This document shows positions 53,265 to 61,443 of a DNA stretch of 64,000 nucleotides, in pieces. The stretch comes from Bacillus sp. ISL-18. GTDB lineage: Bacteria; Bacillota; Bacilli; Bacillales; Cytobacillaceae. Position 1 is the first letter of the stretch. Each line of letters opens with the position of its first letter. A model generated the notes under the pieces. That model was given only the letters and a program-made list of their open reading frames with translations. It ran no database searches and was not told the DNA's origin. A program made the position numbers and the translations under genes. The stretch spans positions 102,694 through 166,693 of the forward strand of contig NZ_JAGGQG010000013.1 in NCBI RefSeq assembly GCF_018613415.1. Direction: 5' to 3'.

Positions 53265-53636
53265 ATGATGAGAAAACAGAAGTACAATATATCCGTTGAG
53301 GCAACACTAGAGGTCATCGGGGGAAAATGGAAATGTGTCATTCTTTGCCATTTAACACATGGAAAGAAACGGACAAGTGAATTAAAACGCCTGATGCCGG
53401 ATATTACCCAAAAGATGTTAACGCAGCAGTTACGAGAATTAGAGGAAGACGGCGTTATTAACCGGATTGTATATAATCAAGTACCGCCCAAGGTGGAATA
53501 TGAGCTCAGTGAATATGGCCAGAGCTTGGAAGGAATCTTGGATTCCCTTTGTGCCTGGGGAGCCAACCATATCACCAGAGTGTATGGTGATTTGTCAGTA
53601 TTAGAAGAGAATGTATTAAACAATCATTTAAAGTAG
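53265..53636 (+). CDS. HxlR-family transcriptional regulator
   Basis: Winged-helix regulator of about 123 residues. ATG at 53265 or 53268 follows GGAGG. The HxlR signature is complete: VEATLEVIGGKWKCVILCHL, RTSELKRLMPDITQKMLTQQ (recognition helix) and LRELEEDGVINRIVYNQVPPKVEY. The single cysteines in CVILCHL could be redox or thiol sensors, as in some family members. It is divergently paired with the broken MFS gene and probably controls it through the 19-bp-spaced sites. Confidence 0.92.
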   Translation: MMRKQKYNISVEATLEVIGGKWKCVILCHLTHGKKRTSELKRLMPDITQKMLTQQLRELEEDGVINRIVYNQVPPKVEYELSEYGQSLEGILDSLCAWGANHITRVYGDLSVLEENVLNNHLK

Positions 53637-53696
53637 GAACATGCTTCTCCCGAGGGGGAATTGAAACGTTAGAATTGGTTTACCTAAATTTTCTGT

Positions 53697-53842
53697 TTGA
53701 CGTTTTCGGGCCCATTCTCTATTATATAGAGAAGAGAATACCCGTACTTGAACGGGAGAGGTTCATAGCTGATACCCTCTATAAAAAACTATGGATACAT
53801 GACTTTCTGCCATGTCCATATCCGGACGTGGCTTTTTGTTTT
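53697..53842 (+). promoter_or_regulatory. PreQ1-I riboswitch with promoter and terminator, upstream of queF
   Basis: Promoter TTGACG (53697-53702), 17 bases, TATTAT (53720-53725). The aptamer spans 53757-53791: AGAGGTTC, TAGCT, ACCCTCT, then ATAAAAAACTA, which is the class I preQ1 consensus, including the A-rich tail that forms the pseudoknot. An intrinsic terminator follows: GCCATGTCC / GGACGTGGC (53810-53834 or so) and a T-run. PreQ1 binding is expected to favour termination and shut off queF. Confidence 0.9.
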
Positions 53843-53921
53843 TTATCCCATTAGTTATAGGATCATTCAGCTGAAACTCTCTTATAAAGTGTGGGGACAC
53901 ATTTTTATAGGGGGTTTTTTT

Positions 53922-54422
53922 ATGTCTGGCCGCAGCCACGAAGAAGGATTAAAGGATTTAACACTATTAGGTAATCAAGGAACTACTTATTCATTTGAAT
54001 ATGCACCAGAGGTTTTGGAGGCAGTGGACAATCTCCATCCAGAACGGGATTATTTTGTAAAATTTAATTGCCCTGAATTTACTAGCTTGTGTCCGCTGAC
54101 ACGCCAGCCGGATTTCGCAACAATGTATATTTCATATGTTCCGGATAAAAAAATTGTGGAAAGTAAGTCGTTGAAGTTATACCTTTTCAGTTTTAGGAAC
54201 CACGGAGATTTCCATGAAGACTGTGTAAATATCATCATGAATGATCTAATTAAACTGCTCGACCCGCGCTATATTGAAGTATGGGGCAAATTTACGCCAC
54301 GCGGCGGAATCTCCATTGACCCATGGTGCAACTACGGAAAACCAGGCACCAAATACGAAGAAATGGCCACCTACCGGTTAATGAACCATGACCTTTACCC
54401 AGAAAAGGTAGATAATCGATAA
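53922..54422 (+). CDS. queF: NADPH-dependent 7-cyano-7-deazaguanine reductase
   Basis: Unimodular QueF of 166 residues that reduces preQ0 to preQ1 in queuosine tRNA modification. ATG at 53922 lies after TAGGGGG; a longer frame from 53799 runs through the riboswitch terminator and is rejected. The catalytic Cys is in FTSLCPLTRQPDFATM (about residue 56), with the QueF motif ESKSLKLYLFSFRNHGDFHE. The other queCDE genes are not adjacent, so it is a separately controlled unit under the preQ1 riboswitch. Confidence 0.97.
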   Translation: MSGRSHEEGLKDLTLLGNQGTTYSFEYAPEVLEAVDNLHPERDYFVKFNCPEFTSLCPLTRQPDFATMYISYVPDKKIVESKSLKLYLFSFRNHGDFHEDCVNIIMNDLIKLLDPRYIEVWGKFTPRGGISIDPWCNYGKPGTKYEEMATYRLMNHDLYPEKVDNR

Positions 54423-54430
54423 AAAGAAAT

Positions 54431-54443
54431 GGTGACAGGCACC
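54431..54443. repeat. GGTGACAGGCACC-family repeat, copy 6
   Basis: A single exact 13-base core just after queF. Confidence 0.8.
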
Positions 54444-54458
54444 AAAAAGGCACCACAA

Positions 54459-54493
54459 ACAAAGCAGCCGTGGAACACGGCTGCTTTGTTTTA
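54459..54493. terminator. Bidirectional terminator between queF and bceB
   Basis: ACAAAGCAGCCGTG / CACGGCTGCTTTGT with a 3-base loop, between convergent genes. Confidence 0.9.
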
Positions 54494-54510
54494 TATTTTC
54501 CCACTTCGTT

Positions 54511-56457
54511 TTATAATGCTGCTTTGATTACTTTTTTGTAATAGAGCACAGATAGGATTCCAAAGATGGAGTAGAGGCTAGTATAGAGGACCATCACTAG
54601 TATCATCGGGGTCCAAACTTCGCTGCCGAAAAGAAACCAGCCGGATTGGACGGCAAAATAACTGTGCAGCAATCCAATCACTAACGGAATTCCAAAGTTA
54701 AATAGCTGCTTAGCTTGAATTCCCTTCAATAAATCACCTTCTGTGAAACCAAGCTTCCGCAGGATCGTATAGTTCGGCTTCTCCTCTTCACTCTCACCCA
54801 TCTGTTTAAAATACAAAATGCATCCAGACGTGATCAGAAAGGTTAAACCCAAAAAGCCAACAATAAACATAATCAATCCCATATTTTTTTTCTGAGTATT
54901 ACTGATCTCCAAACGAGACGAATAAAGGTCATTCTCGTTAAAGGATAAATCTTGATAGACTTGATTGGCTTTTTCGAGCTGACTCTCATCCTTCAACCTA
55001 AACCCAACAAAAAGAGAAGTCTTCTTTTGAATAGAAGGATTTAGATCCTTTTTCAATCGTTCAAATACGGATTCGTCCACAATCGCAATTGGCTGACCGC
55101 CGTTTGTAAAATATCCGGAAATCACAAAATCTTTCTTTAATCCTAAGTAGCGGAGCGGAATCGTTTCCGTTTGTCCCTTTAATTCGATTCGGCCGCTATC
55201 TTTTAAACTCATAAACTTCTGGAGCAAATCATTATAACCGGTAAAAATGGTCTCACCCGTGGCCACATCAATATCTTTCACAGCCCGTTCACTAATCATC
55301 GGAAGGGTCATCTCACTAGGATCCACCATCATGCCTTCCAGGTTAGTATTCAAAATGTTCTTTAAATTGGCGGACACCTGGAGTACTTCAATCCTCTTTT
55401 CATCAAAATCAAAATCCTTTGCAGCCAACGCCTTTTTAAATTTATCAGCATCTTCTGCATTGGTTATGGCGAAATCACCCGCTGTATCGTTTTCAGCCAT
55501 CTTTTCGGCAGAATAATAGGAGATATAGCTCAAAGACAATAGCCCAATTGCAAGAGCGGATATTGTGGTAATCACAGTTAGTAACAGGGCATTTGACTTC
55601 ATCCGAAACATAATTGATGACAAGGATAATACCTGATTAATGGTTAAATAGCCATCCTTCTTTTTCCGGACGATATTAAAAATAAAACTAACCGATCCTT
55701 TATAAAACAGGTAAGTGCCGATAATGACGCTGCCCAAAATATAAATCATCGCCAAAAACAATTCTGTCATCGTGGTATAATCGCCAGTAAATAACTTCGA
55801 TGAAATATAGTAGCCGGAAATAATTGAAAGCAATCCGAAAATCCCCATAAGAATTTCCCAGATAGACATTCCTTTCACTTTTTCCTCCGTTGAGGAAACG
55901 ACCCTAAAGAGCGATAGAATGCTTTGCCGCTTAATAAAAAAATAATTCATCAGCATAATCAGGAGATAGATGACACTGAATACAATGATAGTCTGGACCA
56001 AAGCCTGGGAAGAAAAATGTAAGCGGGCAATTGCATCCACCTTGGTAATTTTAAATAAAATCATAATAATTAACCGAGATATAGAAAAACCGATAAAGAT
56101 CCCAACCAACATCGAACCAAAATAGAGAATAAAATTCTCGGCGCTTAGGATGCTGAAAATCCGAGCTTTTGTCATCCCGATCAATTGAAATAATCCAATT
56201 TCTTTGCTTCGCCGCTTAATAAAGAAATTATTCGCATATAGCAAAAAGATGGAGACAATGGCCACCAGGAGAACGCTGCCTGTCCGGATGGCAGCCGCCC
56301 CTTTAATGGAATCCTTTGTTTCATTCATGGACGGATCATATTGCAGCGTGACAAACGAAAAATAAAGGGCAACGCTAAAGATGAGTGCAAACACATAAAG
56401 ATAGTAGTTTTTTAGATTTTTTTTCAAGTTTCGAAAGATAAGCTGATTAACGCTCAT
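54511..56457 (-). CDS. bceB: BceB-type ABC transporter permease (peptide antibiotic sensing and resistance)
   Basis: Permease of about 648 residues; ATG at 56457 follows AGGCGGTG and overlaps the ATPase gene by 11 bases. Ten membrane segments with two FtsX domains and a large extracellular domain of about 200 residues between TM7 and TM8 (about 310-510) are the BceB hallmarks. The N-terminal RNLKKNLKNYYLYVFALIFSV is conserved. BceB-type proteins both remove antibiotics such as bacitracin from lipid II-cycle targets and signal to BceS. The exact peptide recognised here cannot be told. Confidence 0.9.
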   Translation of the reverse strand: MSVNQLIFRNLKKNLKNYYLYVFALIFSVALYFSFVTLQYDPSMNETKDSIKGAAAIRTGSVLLVAIVSIFLLYANNFFIKRRSKEIGLFQLIGMTKARIFSILSAENFILYFGSMLVGIFIGFSISRLIIMILFKITKVDAIARLHFSSQALVQTIIVFSVIYLLIMLMNYFFIKRQSILSLFRVVSSTEEKVKGMSIWEILMGIFGLLSIISGYYISSKLFTGDYTTMTELFLAMIYILGSVIIGTYLFYKGSVSFIFNIVRKKKDGYLTINQVLSLSSIMFRMKSNALLLTVITTISALAIGLLSLSYISYYSAEKMAENDTAGDFAITNAEDADKFKKALAAKDFDFDEKRIEVLQVSANLKNILNTNLEGMMVDPSEMTLPMISERAVKDIDVATGETIFTGYNDLLQKFMSLKDSGRIELKGQTETIPLRYLGLKKDFVISGYFTNGGQPIAIVDESVFERLKKDLNPSIQKKTSLFVGFRLKDESQLEKANQVYQDLSFNENDLYSSRLEISNTQKKNMGLIMFIVGFLGLTFLITSGCILYFKQMGESEEEKPNYTILRKLGFTEGDLLKGIQAKQLFNFGIPLVIGLLHSYFAVQSGWFLFGSEVWTPMILVMVLYTSLYSIFGILSVLYYKKVIKAAL

Positions 56458-57208
56458 ATGGCACACCGCCTAGCACGCCTTGGGTTTTCATGATATCCTT
56501 AAAAAAATCCTGCCGGGATTGGTCCCCTTTATTTAATTGGGTATAAATCTGCCCGTCTTTTATAAAAATCACTTTGCCGCTGAAGCTGGCCGCAACGGGA
56601 TCATGTGTCACCATCACAATCGTGGCCGTCCGGTTTTGATTTAATTCACTAAGTTTGTTTAACAGATCAGATGCAGATTTCGAGTCGAGCGCTCCTGTTG
56701 GCTCATCCGCGAAAATAATACTTGGTTCGTGGATGAATGCACGGGCCGCCGACGTTCGCTGTTTTTGTCCGCCGGAGATCTCATTTGGGTATTTATCTTT
56801 AATCTCCATGATTCCTAACTCCGTTGCAACCTGATTGAATCGCTCATCCGCCTCTCTTTTAGAAACCTTCGTAATCGATAATGGTAATAGAATATTTTCT
56901 TTAACTGTTAACGTATCTAATAGATTATAATCTTGAAAAATAAACCCAAGATGCTGCTTGCGAAACTCAGCAAGCTGCTTTTCCTTCATGGCCGTCATTT
57001 CTTTGCCTTCAATAGTAATTGTTCCGCCGCTGACCTTATCAATTGAGGACAGTACATTGAGAAGTGTGGTTTTCCCGGACCCGGAGGCCCCCATGATACT
57101 CACAAATTCCCCTTTTTCAACGGTAATATCGATCCCTTTTAAAACCGCTTGTTTATTCAGCTTATTACCATAGCTCTTATGAATTTTATTAGCTGTTAAA
57201 ATACTCAT
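56447..57208 (-). CDS. bceA: BceA-type ABC transporter ATPase
   Basis: ATPase of 253 residues with Walker A GASGSGKTTL, Q-loop FIFQDYNLLD, signature ISGGQKQR and Walker B IIFADEPTGALDS. SILTANKIHKSYGNKLNKQ at the N-terminus is typical for MacB/BceA-group ATPases. It partners BceB. AGGAGCG precedes the ATG. Expression is probably driven by BceR from the palindrome 85 bases upstream, with a TATAAT at 57244-57239. Confidence 0.93.
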   Translation of the reverse strand: MSILTANKIHKSYGNKLNKQAVLKGIDITVEKGEFVSIMGASGSGKTTLLNVLSSIDKVSGGTITIEGKEMTAMKEKQLAEFRKQHLGFIFQDYNLLDTLTVKENILLPLSITKVSKREADERFNQVATELGIMEIKDKYPNEISGGQKQRTSAARAFIHEPSIIFADEPTGALDSKSASDLLNKLSELNQNRTATIVMVTHDPVAASFSGKVIFIKDGQIYTQLNKGDQSRQDFFKDIMKTQGVLGGVPYER

Positions 57209-57292
57209 AACAACACGCTCCTTTATTTCTATAATCCAATTATAAAATCTGACGGTTCACTTCTCCTTCGAATATCCGAACAAAACAACAAA

Positions 57293-57316
57293 GCATGTGA
57301 CATTTTTGTCACATGC
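57293..57316. promoter_or_regulatory. Probable BceR operator upstream of bceA, overlapping the bceS stop
   Basis: A perfect palindrome GCATGTGACA-TTTT-TGTCACATGC. Its core TGACA-N4-TGTCA is one base from the reported BceR-type consensus TNACA-N4-TGTAA. It may double as the transcription end of bceRS, because the hairpin overlaps the bceS stop codon and is followed by a T-rich run on the minus strand. Confidence 0.65.
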
Positions 57317-58313
57317 CTAAAATCGCTCCGAATTCATTTCTTCGTGGAAAGGTTAACGTGAATATGGTTCCAACTCCAGGTTCTGATAGGACATCGATAT
57401 GAATCAATAGAGACTCTGAAATTTTCTTGGTTAAATATAAACCCATGCCGGTAGAGGCGTTGTCATGGTGAGCGGTTGTTGAGGTAAAGCCCTTATCGAA
57501 AATCCGCGGCAGGTCTTTTGGGTCAATTCCGCGCCCAAAATCCTGAACCATTAGCTTCGTTCGGTCATCCTCCATTAAACTTCGTATAACAATATCCGAT
57601 GCCGAGCTGTATTTCACAGCGTTTGTTAACAACTGGCGGATCATAAAGGCAAGCCACTTGGCATCCGTTAAGACAGACGCGGCTTCTACCTCCACTTCAA
57701 ATCCGATCCCTTTTTGCATACACCAGGTTTGCAGTGTTTTAATTTCTTTAAAAAGTAAGGTTTTTAAGTCAGTCTCTTCTATATATAGATCATTCTCCAT
57801 AAAGGGCAGGCGCTTTTGATGAAGCTGTGAATCAAGCAGCAGATGGATTCGCAGCCATTCTAGAGCTAGCTGTGCTTTTAATGGACTTTCTTCTAAACGG
57901 TCAATCATTAAATGCATCGCTGTCAAAGGTGTTTTGACTTCATGAATCCAAGCTAAAAGCTCATCTTTTTCCTGCTCCACAGACACCACATTGTTCGAAA
58001 CCTTTTGTTTCAACAGCAGAGTTTGGTTCACAATACTTTCCTCAATAATTTTTTCAAACGGACTTTCCGCCTCGGCTATATTGGTTAAATCAAGATTGTT
58101 TTCCCATTCCGCTAAGGCTGCATAAAATTTCGTTTCCTTATGGAAGCGAAAGCACAAAAAGATCACAAAGATAAGCGTGGATAAAAAAACAATATAGAGA
58201 AGGGGCATAAAGTGTATAGCGGAATCAATATAGCCTGCAAAGAGGACTAAAAGCTGTAAACATACAAAAAGAACAATCCAGCTTCTTCTTTCTTTTAAAA
58301 AAGTTTTAATCAT
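57309..58313 (-). CDS. bceS: BceS-type intramembrane-sensing histidine kinase
   Basis: Kinase of 334 residues with two close TM segments (about 12-31 and 36-57) and almost no extracellular loop, the BceS design that senses through the transporter. The phospho-His is in LLAWIHEVKTPLTAMH (about 130), followed by N-box LLTNAVKYSS and G-boxes DFGRGID and STGMGLYL. It overlaps bceR by 4 bases. Confidence 0.93.
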   Translation of the reverse strand: MIKTFLKERRSWIVLFVCLQLLVLFAGYIDSAIHFMPLLYIVFLSTLIFVIFLCFRFHKETKFYAALAEWENNLDLTNIAEAESPFEKIIEESIVNQTLLLKQKVSNNVVSVEQEKDELLAWIHEVKTPLTAMHLMIDRLEESPLKAQLALEWLRIHLLLDSQLHQKRLPFMENDLYIEETDLKTLLFKEIKTLQTWCMQKGIGFEVEVEAASVLTDAKWLAFMIRQLLTNAVKYSSASDIVIRSLMEDDRTKLMVQDFGRGIDPKDLPRIFDKGFTSTTAHHDNASTGMGLYLTKKISESLLIHIDVLSEPGVGTIFTLTFPRRNEFGAILGM

Positions 58314-59002
58314 ATTGTTTGCGCCTCTTCAATTGCCATGTATCCTTGGCCAACCTTTGTTTCAATAAATTGTCCGAGATTAAGCTCGTCCAGCTTTTTC
58401 CTAAGCCTGTTTACATTGACCGTTAACGTGTTATCGCTGACAAACCGCTCATCATCCCACAAGCTTTTGATTAATTCTTCACGGCTGACAATTTTATTCT
58501 TTTGTTCAATCAGCTTTTTTAATATAAACATCTCGTTTTTTGTGAGTTCAACCGTACCAGCCTCGCTGCTGACTGTATTTTTTTCAACATCAATCGTTGC
58601 AGCCTGCCAGGTTTTTAGGGTTATTTGTTCATGATTGTAATTATAGACGCGCCTGAGGATTGCTTGAATTTTGGCAATCAGCACATCAAAATGGAACGGC
58701 TTTTGAATGAAATCATCCGCACCAAGCTGCATGGACATCACCATGTCTGTCGGATGGTCGCGCGACGAGAGGAATAAAATTGGAACATTCGAATGGGAGC
58801 GAATCATCCTGCACCAATGAAAGCCGTCAAATTTCGGAAGCTGAATATCAATAATAACTAAGTCAGGTTTAACTCTCGTAAACTCCTGCATCACCAGGTT
58901 GAAATCACTTATCCCATACACATCATAAGACCAGCCCATAAGCCGGTCCTTTATTTCATTAAAAAGCGCTTGATCATCTTCGATTAATAATAACTTAAAC
59001 AA
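58310..59002 (-). CDS. bceR: BceR-type response regulator (OmpR family)
   Basis: Regulator of about 230 residues. TTG at 59002 follows GGCGGTGA and gives MFKLLLIEDDQALF; the frame opens at 59026. Receiver Asp in LVIIDIQLPKFDG, Lys in FIQKPFHFD; winged helix with SDNTLTVNVNRLRKKLDE, the conserved BceR recognition helix. It should activate bceAB. Confidence 0.92.
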   Translation of the reverse strand: MFKLLLIEDDQALFNEIKDRLMGWSYDVYGISDFNLVMQEFTRVKPDLVIIDIQLPKFDGFHWCRMIRSHSNVPILFLSSRDHPTDMVMSMQLGADDFIQKPFHFDVLIAKIQAILRRVYNYNHEQITLKTWQAATIDVEKNTVSSEAGTVELTKNEMFILKKLIEQKNKIVSREELIKSLWDDERFVSDNTLTVNVNRLRKKLDELNLGQFIETKVGQGYMAIEEAQTI

Positions 59003-59072
59003 TAAATTCACCGCCGTACTTAACATATCTTACGTCAATTGTATAATATATCCTTTTTCCGTGCTATAAGTT

Positions 59073-59132
59073 GGTGCCTGTCACCATTAGCGACATTAAC
59101 ACTATCCTAAACCATTTATTGGTGTCAGGCAC
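59073..59132. repeat. GGTGACAGGCACC-family repeat, copy 7
   Basis: GGTGCCTGTCACC (59073-59085) and, 35 bases on, a decayed inverted partner GGTGTCAGGCAC (59121-59132) followed by Ts. Confidence 0.8.
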
Positions 59133-59172
59133 TTTTTTTAAGATTAAGAAAGTATAAAATCCACTTTGAAAA

Positions 59173-59515
59173 TTGTCCAGCTCCAGCGCCCTAGCGGCTG
59201 GTGTCCTTCGCGCTCCGCCCTACGATAAGTCAACATCGAATCGCTGTCGCTCTTCGTGTTGTCCAGCTCCAGCGCCTAGGGGCTCGGGGTCATAAGCCAA
59301 TCCGTCAAGAAGGCTAAAGAGCAGCCTTCTCGCCGGCTCGTCTTATGCCTGTCGCCCCTGATCAAGGCGCCTCCGCTTTTCGACTTTCCTTTATCTCAGT
59401 TGGAGCACTCCATAAGGAACGCTTCGATAGCATAAGCAATCGCACGAAGGAAAAGCGATAGCTTTTCCGAGGAGGCCATACGCCGCTGACCAGGGCGCTT
59501 GCGCTTTTCTTATTT
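59173..59515. repeat. Large structured repeat with two TTGTCCAGCTCCAGCGCC heads
   Basis: This gene-free stretch has exact 18-base words at 59173-59190 and 59259-59276, each beginning a GC-rich structured unit. Internal pairings include AGAAGGCT/AGCCTTCT, AGGGGC...GCCCCT, and GGAAAAGC/GCTTTTCC. The unit ends in GGCGC...GCTTTTC words. It looks like two nested or tandem copies of a dispersed genomic repeat of the kind common in Bacillaceae, related in part to the element between mglB and mglA. No coding potential seen. Confidence 0.65.
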
Positions 59516-59518
59516 TAA

Positions 59519-59550
59519 TTAAGGATAAGTTAAGGGAGGCACATGATAAT
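59519..59550 (+). promoter_or_regulatory. TTAAGG direct repeat and -10 box upstream of the adaptor gene
   Basis: TTAAGG-ATAAG-TTAAGG (59519-59535), an 11-base-period direct repeat as used by OmpR-type regulators, with GATAAT (59545-59550) 9 bases on. A matching repeat stands before the regulator gene at 61374. Confidence 0.55.
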
Positions 59551-59617
59551 AGGCTCATGAATTAAAAAATGTTTGGAGCGGGTCCGGACTGTTCCATGAT
59601 CAAAGGAGTCTAGATAA

Positions 59618-60604
59618 ATGAAAAAGTGGATTTGGATACTGATTAGTGTACTAGTTGTTGGGTATGTCGGCTATCAATGGTTTCACTCCAGAAGCAGTGC
59701 TAGTACAAGCACTGCTGCACAGGTTCGAACAGCTACTGTCCAAAAAGGGAAGTTAGAAGTGACGATTAGCGGTTCGGGAACAGTTGAACCAGTAACCACA
59801 GAAGATATAAAAGCAACAGATGATAATAACGAGATCGACGAAGTGTTAGTTTCTGCAGGAGATACCGTGACTGCAGGAGAATCATTAGTAACCTTTACGG
59901 ATGACAGCGATCCAATTACTGCGCCAACTGCTGGAACGATTACTACGGTGTCGGTTGCCTCAGGAGACCGGATCAACAAAGGCATGGTGGTCGCACACCT
60001 AACCAATTACAACGATTTGCAAACAATCGTTCAAGTCGATGAATTAGACATTCCTAAGGTAAAAGTGGGTCAAACCGTAACATTATCAGTTAGTGCTTAC
60101 CCTGATGCAACTTACACAGGGAAAGTTACTGCCGTTGCGGAAGAAGGAACCTCAACAAATGGTTCATCAACCTTTGCTGTTACCATTCATATTGAAAAAC
60201 CAACCAACCTAAAAGTTGGAATGAGTACAGAAGCAACTATATTAACAGCAAGTAAAGCAGATGCAATATATGTACCCGCTGATGCTATCTACACAAACAA
60301 TAATGAAAAATACGTAATTGTCGATTCGACAGGTACAAGCACTGATAGCTCCACTACTGCGTCAGGACAACAAAAAACTGTTAAAACTGGTATTTCTACC
60401 GACGAATATGTTGAGATCACTGAAGGTGTAACAGAAGGTGAAACGGTCGAATTGCCACAGCTATCATCAAGTAGTTCATCAACGAACCAACAAGGCGGAA
60501 TGATGCAAGGTATGGGCGGCATGCAAGGCGGAATGGGTCAAATGCCGAGCGGCAATATGCAGCGAAGTGGACAAGGAACGACAAGTGGAAAGTCTGGCAA
60601 CTAA
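59618..60604 (+). CDS. Hairpin-less membrane-fusion adaptor (HlyD/MacA-like) with Met/Gly/Gln-rich tail
   Basis: Membrane-anchored extracytoplasmic protein of 328 residues. One TM segment (WIWILISVLVVGYVGYQWF), then the two lipoyl half-motifs placed directly together (about 60-130: VLVSAGDTVTAGESLVTF and APTAGTITTVSVASGDRINK) with no coiled-coil hairpin between them. Beta-barrel and membrane-proximal domains follow (LDIPKVKVGQTVTLSV, VGMSTEATI, VPADAIYTNN). The tail, residues about 285-328, is rich in Met, Gly, Gln and Ser (GGMMQGMGGMQGGMGQMPSG). AAAGGAG precedes the ATG. MacA-type partners normally adjoin an ATPase and a MacB permease, but none is here; the neighbour is a PepSY-type protein. 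Confidence 0.85.
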   Translation: MKKWIWILISVLVVGYVGYQWFHSRSSASTSTAAQVRTATVQKGKLEVTISGSGTVEPVTTEDIKATDDNNEIDEVLVSAGDTVTAGESLVTFTDDSDPITAPTAGTITTVSVASGDRINKGMVVAHLTNYNDLQTIVQVDELDIPKVKVGQTVTLSVSAYPDATYTGKVTAVAEEGTSTNGSSTFAVTIHIEKPTNLKVGMSTEATILTASKADAIYVPADAIYTNNNEKYVIVDSTGTSTDSSTTASGQQKTVKTGISTDEYVEITEGVTEGETVELPQLSSSSSSTNQQGGMMQGMGGMQGGMGQMPSGNMQRSGQGTTSGKSGN

Positions 60605-60632
60605 AAAACTGAAACAAACAGGAGTGTATTTT

Positions 60633-61187
60633 ATGAAAAAAACTAGAAAAGCACATTTATGGATCGGGTTAATCTGTTCGATATTTATCTTGATGGAATC
60701 AATTACAGGTCTGCTCATGAATGAGCCGTGGCTGATTGGTCAGTCATCACAAACAGAACAACGAGGTAATTTTCAGCCAGGCATGATGCCAGGGCAACAG
60801 CAAGGCACGACTACAAATTCAAACCAAGCAACAGGTCAAACACAAGCATCAGGCCAAACTCAATCTCCGTCTGGAACAACATCTCAAACGAATGGTACAA
60901 CTAATAATCAAACCAGCGGAAGCACACAGAGTAATTCAAATGGGCAGTTTCCTGGCCCAGGCGGACAAAATGGCTTTGGAACAAAAGGTTCCCAATCAGG
61001 TTCATTCATGAGTACGATTAAAGGACTTCACGAAGGAAGAATTGGAACGACTAATATTAAATGGCTAATAGACCTGACAGCCATCGCAATGATTTTCTTA
61101 ACTGGATCAGGAATCTACCTTTCCTTAAAGGTGATTGGTGCAGATAGAAAAAGGAAAAGGTTGAAGATGGAAAGAGAAATTGCCTAG
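60633..61187 (+). CDS. PepSY-type two-helix membrane protein with a long Q/S/T/G-rich loop
   Basis: Protein of about 184 residues; ATG at 60633 follows AGGAGTG. The N-terminal TM segment (KKTRKAHLWIGLICSIFILM) leads into ESITGLLMNEP, as in PepSY-associated TM proteins. A low-complexity loop of about 95 residues rich in Gln, Ser, Thr, Gly and Asn follows. Then GLHEGRIGTTNIKWLIDL and a second TM segment (AIAMIFLTGSGIYLSL) with a basic cytoplasmic end. Histidines at the membrane edges (AHLWIG, GLHEGR) match positions that can bind heme in related PepSY-TM reductases; that is speculative here. It is cotranscribed with the adaptor. Confidence 0.75.
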   Translation: MKKTRKAHLWIGLICSIFILMESITGLLMNEPWLIGQSSQTEQRGNFQPGMMPGQQQGTTTNSNQATGQTQASGQTQSPSGTTSQTNGTTNNQTSGSTQSNSNGQFPGPGGQNGFGTKGSQSGSFMSTIKGLHEGRIGTTNIKWLIDLTAIAMIFLTGSGIYLSLKVIGADRKRKRLKMEREIA

Positions 61188-61200
61188 GAGTGTCATGAAG

Positions 61201-61240
61201 AGAGTACCATCCCAGAAAAATGGGTGGTGCTCTTTTTTTG
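61201..61240 (+). terminator. Terminator after the PepSY-type gene
   Basis: AGAGTACCA(T)CCCA / TGGGTGGTGCTCT with a 6-base loop and Ts. It separates the adaptor operon from the regulator genes. Confidence 0.85.
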
Positions 61241-61373
61241 AAAAAAGGAAGTGAACGACCTCTTTTCATTAAACTTTCACCAATCACAACTACAATCATA
61301 GAAAATCCATTCATGAAAAACAGCTCCAGATGAAAGGTTTCTCAAGGGGAGTAAACCAGCTATGAGCGAGGTG

Positions 61374-61390
61374 TTAAGGCAAACTTAAGC
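61374..61390 (+). promoter_or_regulatory. TTAAG direct repeat upstream of the response regulator gene
   Basis: TTAAGG-CAAAC-TTAAGC with the same 11-base period as the repeat at 59519. It lies 54 bases before the regulator ATG. Autoregulation is inferred. Confidence 0.55.
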
Positions 61391-61443
61391 TATCTTCCTT
61401 AGGATACATATAGACAAATGCGGAAAAAAGGAGCTCGTTATTG

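Noticed and set aside
53799..53921. Longer N-terminus of QueF
   Set aside because: It reads through the riboswitch terminator; ATG 53922 gives the normal QueF length.
60417..60718. Minus-strand frames opposite the adaptor and PepSY-type genes
   Set aside because: Result from low-complexity Gly/Gln codons on the plus strand; no ribosome sites or family features.
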